Origin: Rhizobium sp. Q54
GTDB lineage: Bacteria > Pseudomonadota > Alphaproteobacteria > Rhizobiales > Beijerinckiaceae
Assembly: GCA_945878875.1 (NCBI GenBank)
Contig: CAMCUC010000007.1
Coordinates: 1 to 64,000 of the forward strand
Direction of reading: 5' to 3'
Length of the DNA stretch: 64,000 nucleotides
This document shows positions 63,752 through 64,000 of the stretch, piece by piece. The notes under the pieces are model-generated. The model did not search any database. It was not told the origin of the DNA and saw only the letters and a list, made by a program, of their open reading frames with translations. A program made the position numbers and the translations under genes. The number at the start of each line of letters is the position of its first letter. The stretch's first letter is position 1.

Positions 63752-64000
63752 TTTGCGTCAGCCATACGCATGCGCAGGATCTTGTCCGGGTTCTGAACCT
63801 GGCCGTTCTGCGCCTGCGAGCCCTTCTTGATCTTGTCGACGACATCCATGCCCGACGTCACTTCGCCAAACACCGTGTACTGGTTATTGAGAAAGCTCGC
63901 GTCGGCAAAGCAGATGAAGAATTGCGAATTGGCCGAGTTCGGGCTCTGCGAACGCGCCATGCCAAGCGTGCCGCGACGAAACGGGGTCGGGGTAAACTCA
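63748..64000 (-). CDS. Peptidyl-prolyl isomerase, cyclophilin (partial)
   Basis: The C-terminal 83 codons; the gene continues beyond the window. FFICFADASFLNNQYTVFGEV and MDVVDKIKKGSQAQNGQVQNPDKI match the cyclophilin C-terminus. The residues before (FTPTPFRRGTLGMARSQSPNS) continue the same frame. It differs from the neighbouring ppiB enough to be a separate paralogue, probably the periplasmic one since a secreted protein is coupled to it, but the signal peptide is outside the window. Confidence 0.9.
   Translation of the reverse strand, partial: EFTPTPFRRGTLGMARSQSPNSANSQFFICFADASFLNNQYTVFGEVTSGMDVVDKIKKGSQAQNGQVQNPDKILRMRMADAK

Overview
The window looks like a chromosomal segment of a GC-rich alphaproteobacterium, most likely Hyphomicrobiales (Rhizobiales); the genus is not resolved. 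Pointers are the dac-tmk-holB-metG-tatD-metallo-hydrolase string, hfq-hflX, dusB(nifR3)-ntrB-ntrC, the fused ispDF, the short alphaproteobacterial ProS beside lolC/lolD, and a motif matching the Irr (ICE) box in front of an Fe-S assembly locus.

Layout. 1-1500: decayed mobile or defence DNA (3' end of a DNA methyltransferase with an in-frame stop, an Mrr-type N-terminal domain without its nuclease, a frameshifted holin-like scrap) ending at a tRNA-Ser(UGA). 1.7-9.1 kb: housekeeping block on + (rlpA, D,D-carboxypeptidase, tmk, holB, metG, tatD, PhnP-like hydrolase), mostly with overlapping start and stop codons. 9.1-9.95 kb: non-coding stretch holding a near-canonical dif site (9232-9259), so the window appears to span the replication terminus. 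The GGGNAGGG octamers found by eye point right to the left of dif and left to its right, as expected for FtsK loading sites. 9.95-14.3 kb: double cold-shock protein, mazG, hflX, hfq, alpha/beta hydrolase. 14.4-22.3 kb: iron-regulated Fe-S assembly locus (cysteine desulfurase, sufB, an inserted MNT/HEPN pair, sufC, sufD, sufS, sufT, sufA). 22.3-33.5 kb: queF, a metallo-beta-lactamase-fold protein with lost metal ligands, dnaE, small genes, ntrC/ntrB/dusB, ispDF.

33.1-48.6 kb is an accessory catabolic-looking island: two single-domain cupins, a LysR regulator, hyuA/hyuB, an SDR, an enol-lactonase-like hydrolase, two TTT-type solute receptors without membrane subunits, a UbiD-family decarboxylase, an orphan molybdenum-hydroxylase large subunit, and a leaderless solute-binding-fold protein translationally coupled to it. 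The genes lie in four blocks around two divergent control regions, and the substrate is unknown.

48.6-64 kb returns to general functions: small unknown genes, a CpxP/R/A-like envelope stress module, an alpha/beta hydrolase, a KGG-repeat protein, an unusual metallophosphoesterase-radical SAM fusion, queC, lolD, lolC, proS, a strong candidate structured small RNA (about 59975-60150), tgt-queA, and two cyclophilins around a TonB/TolA-like secreted protein. With queF, queC, tgt and queA the window carries four steps of queuosine tRNA modification. Short dispersed repeats occupy several gene ends. No CRISPR array, rRNA or intact transposase was seen.
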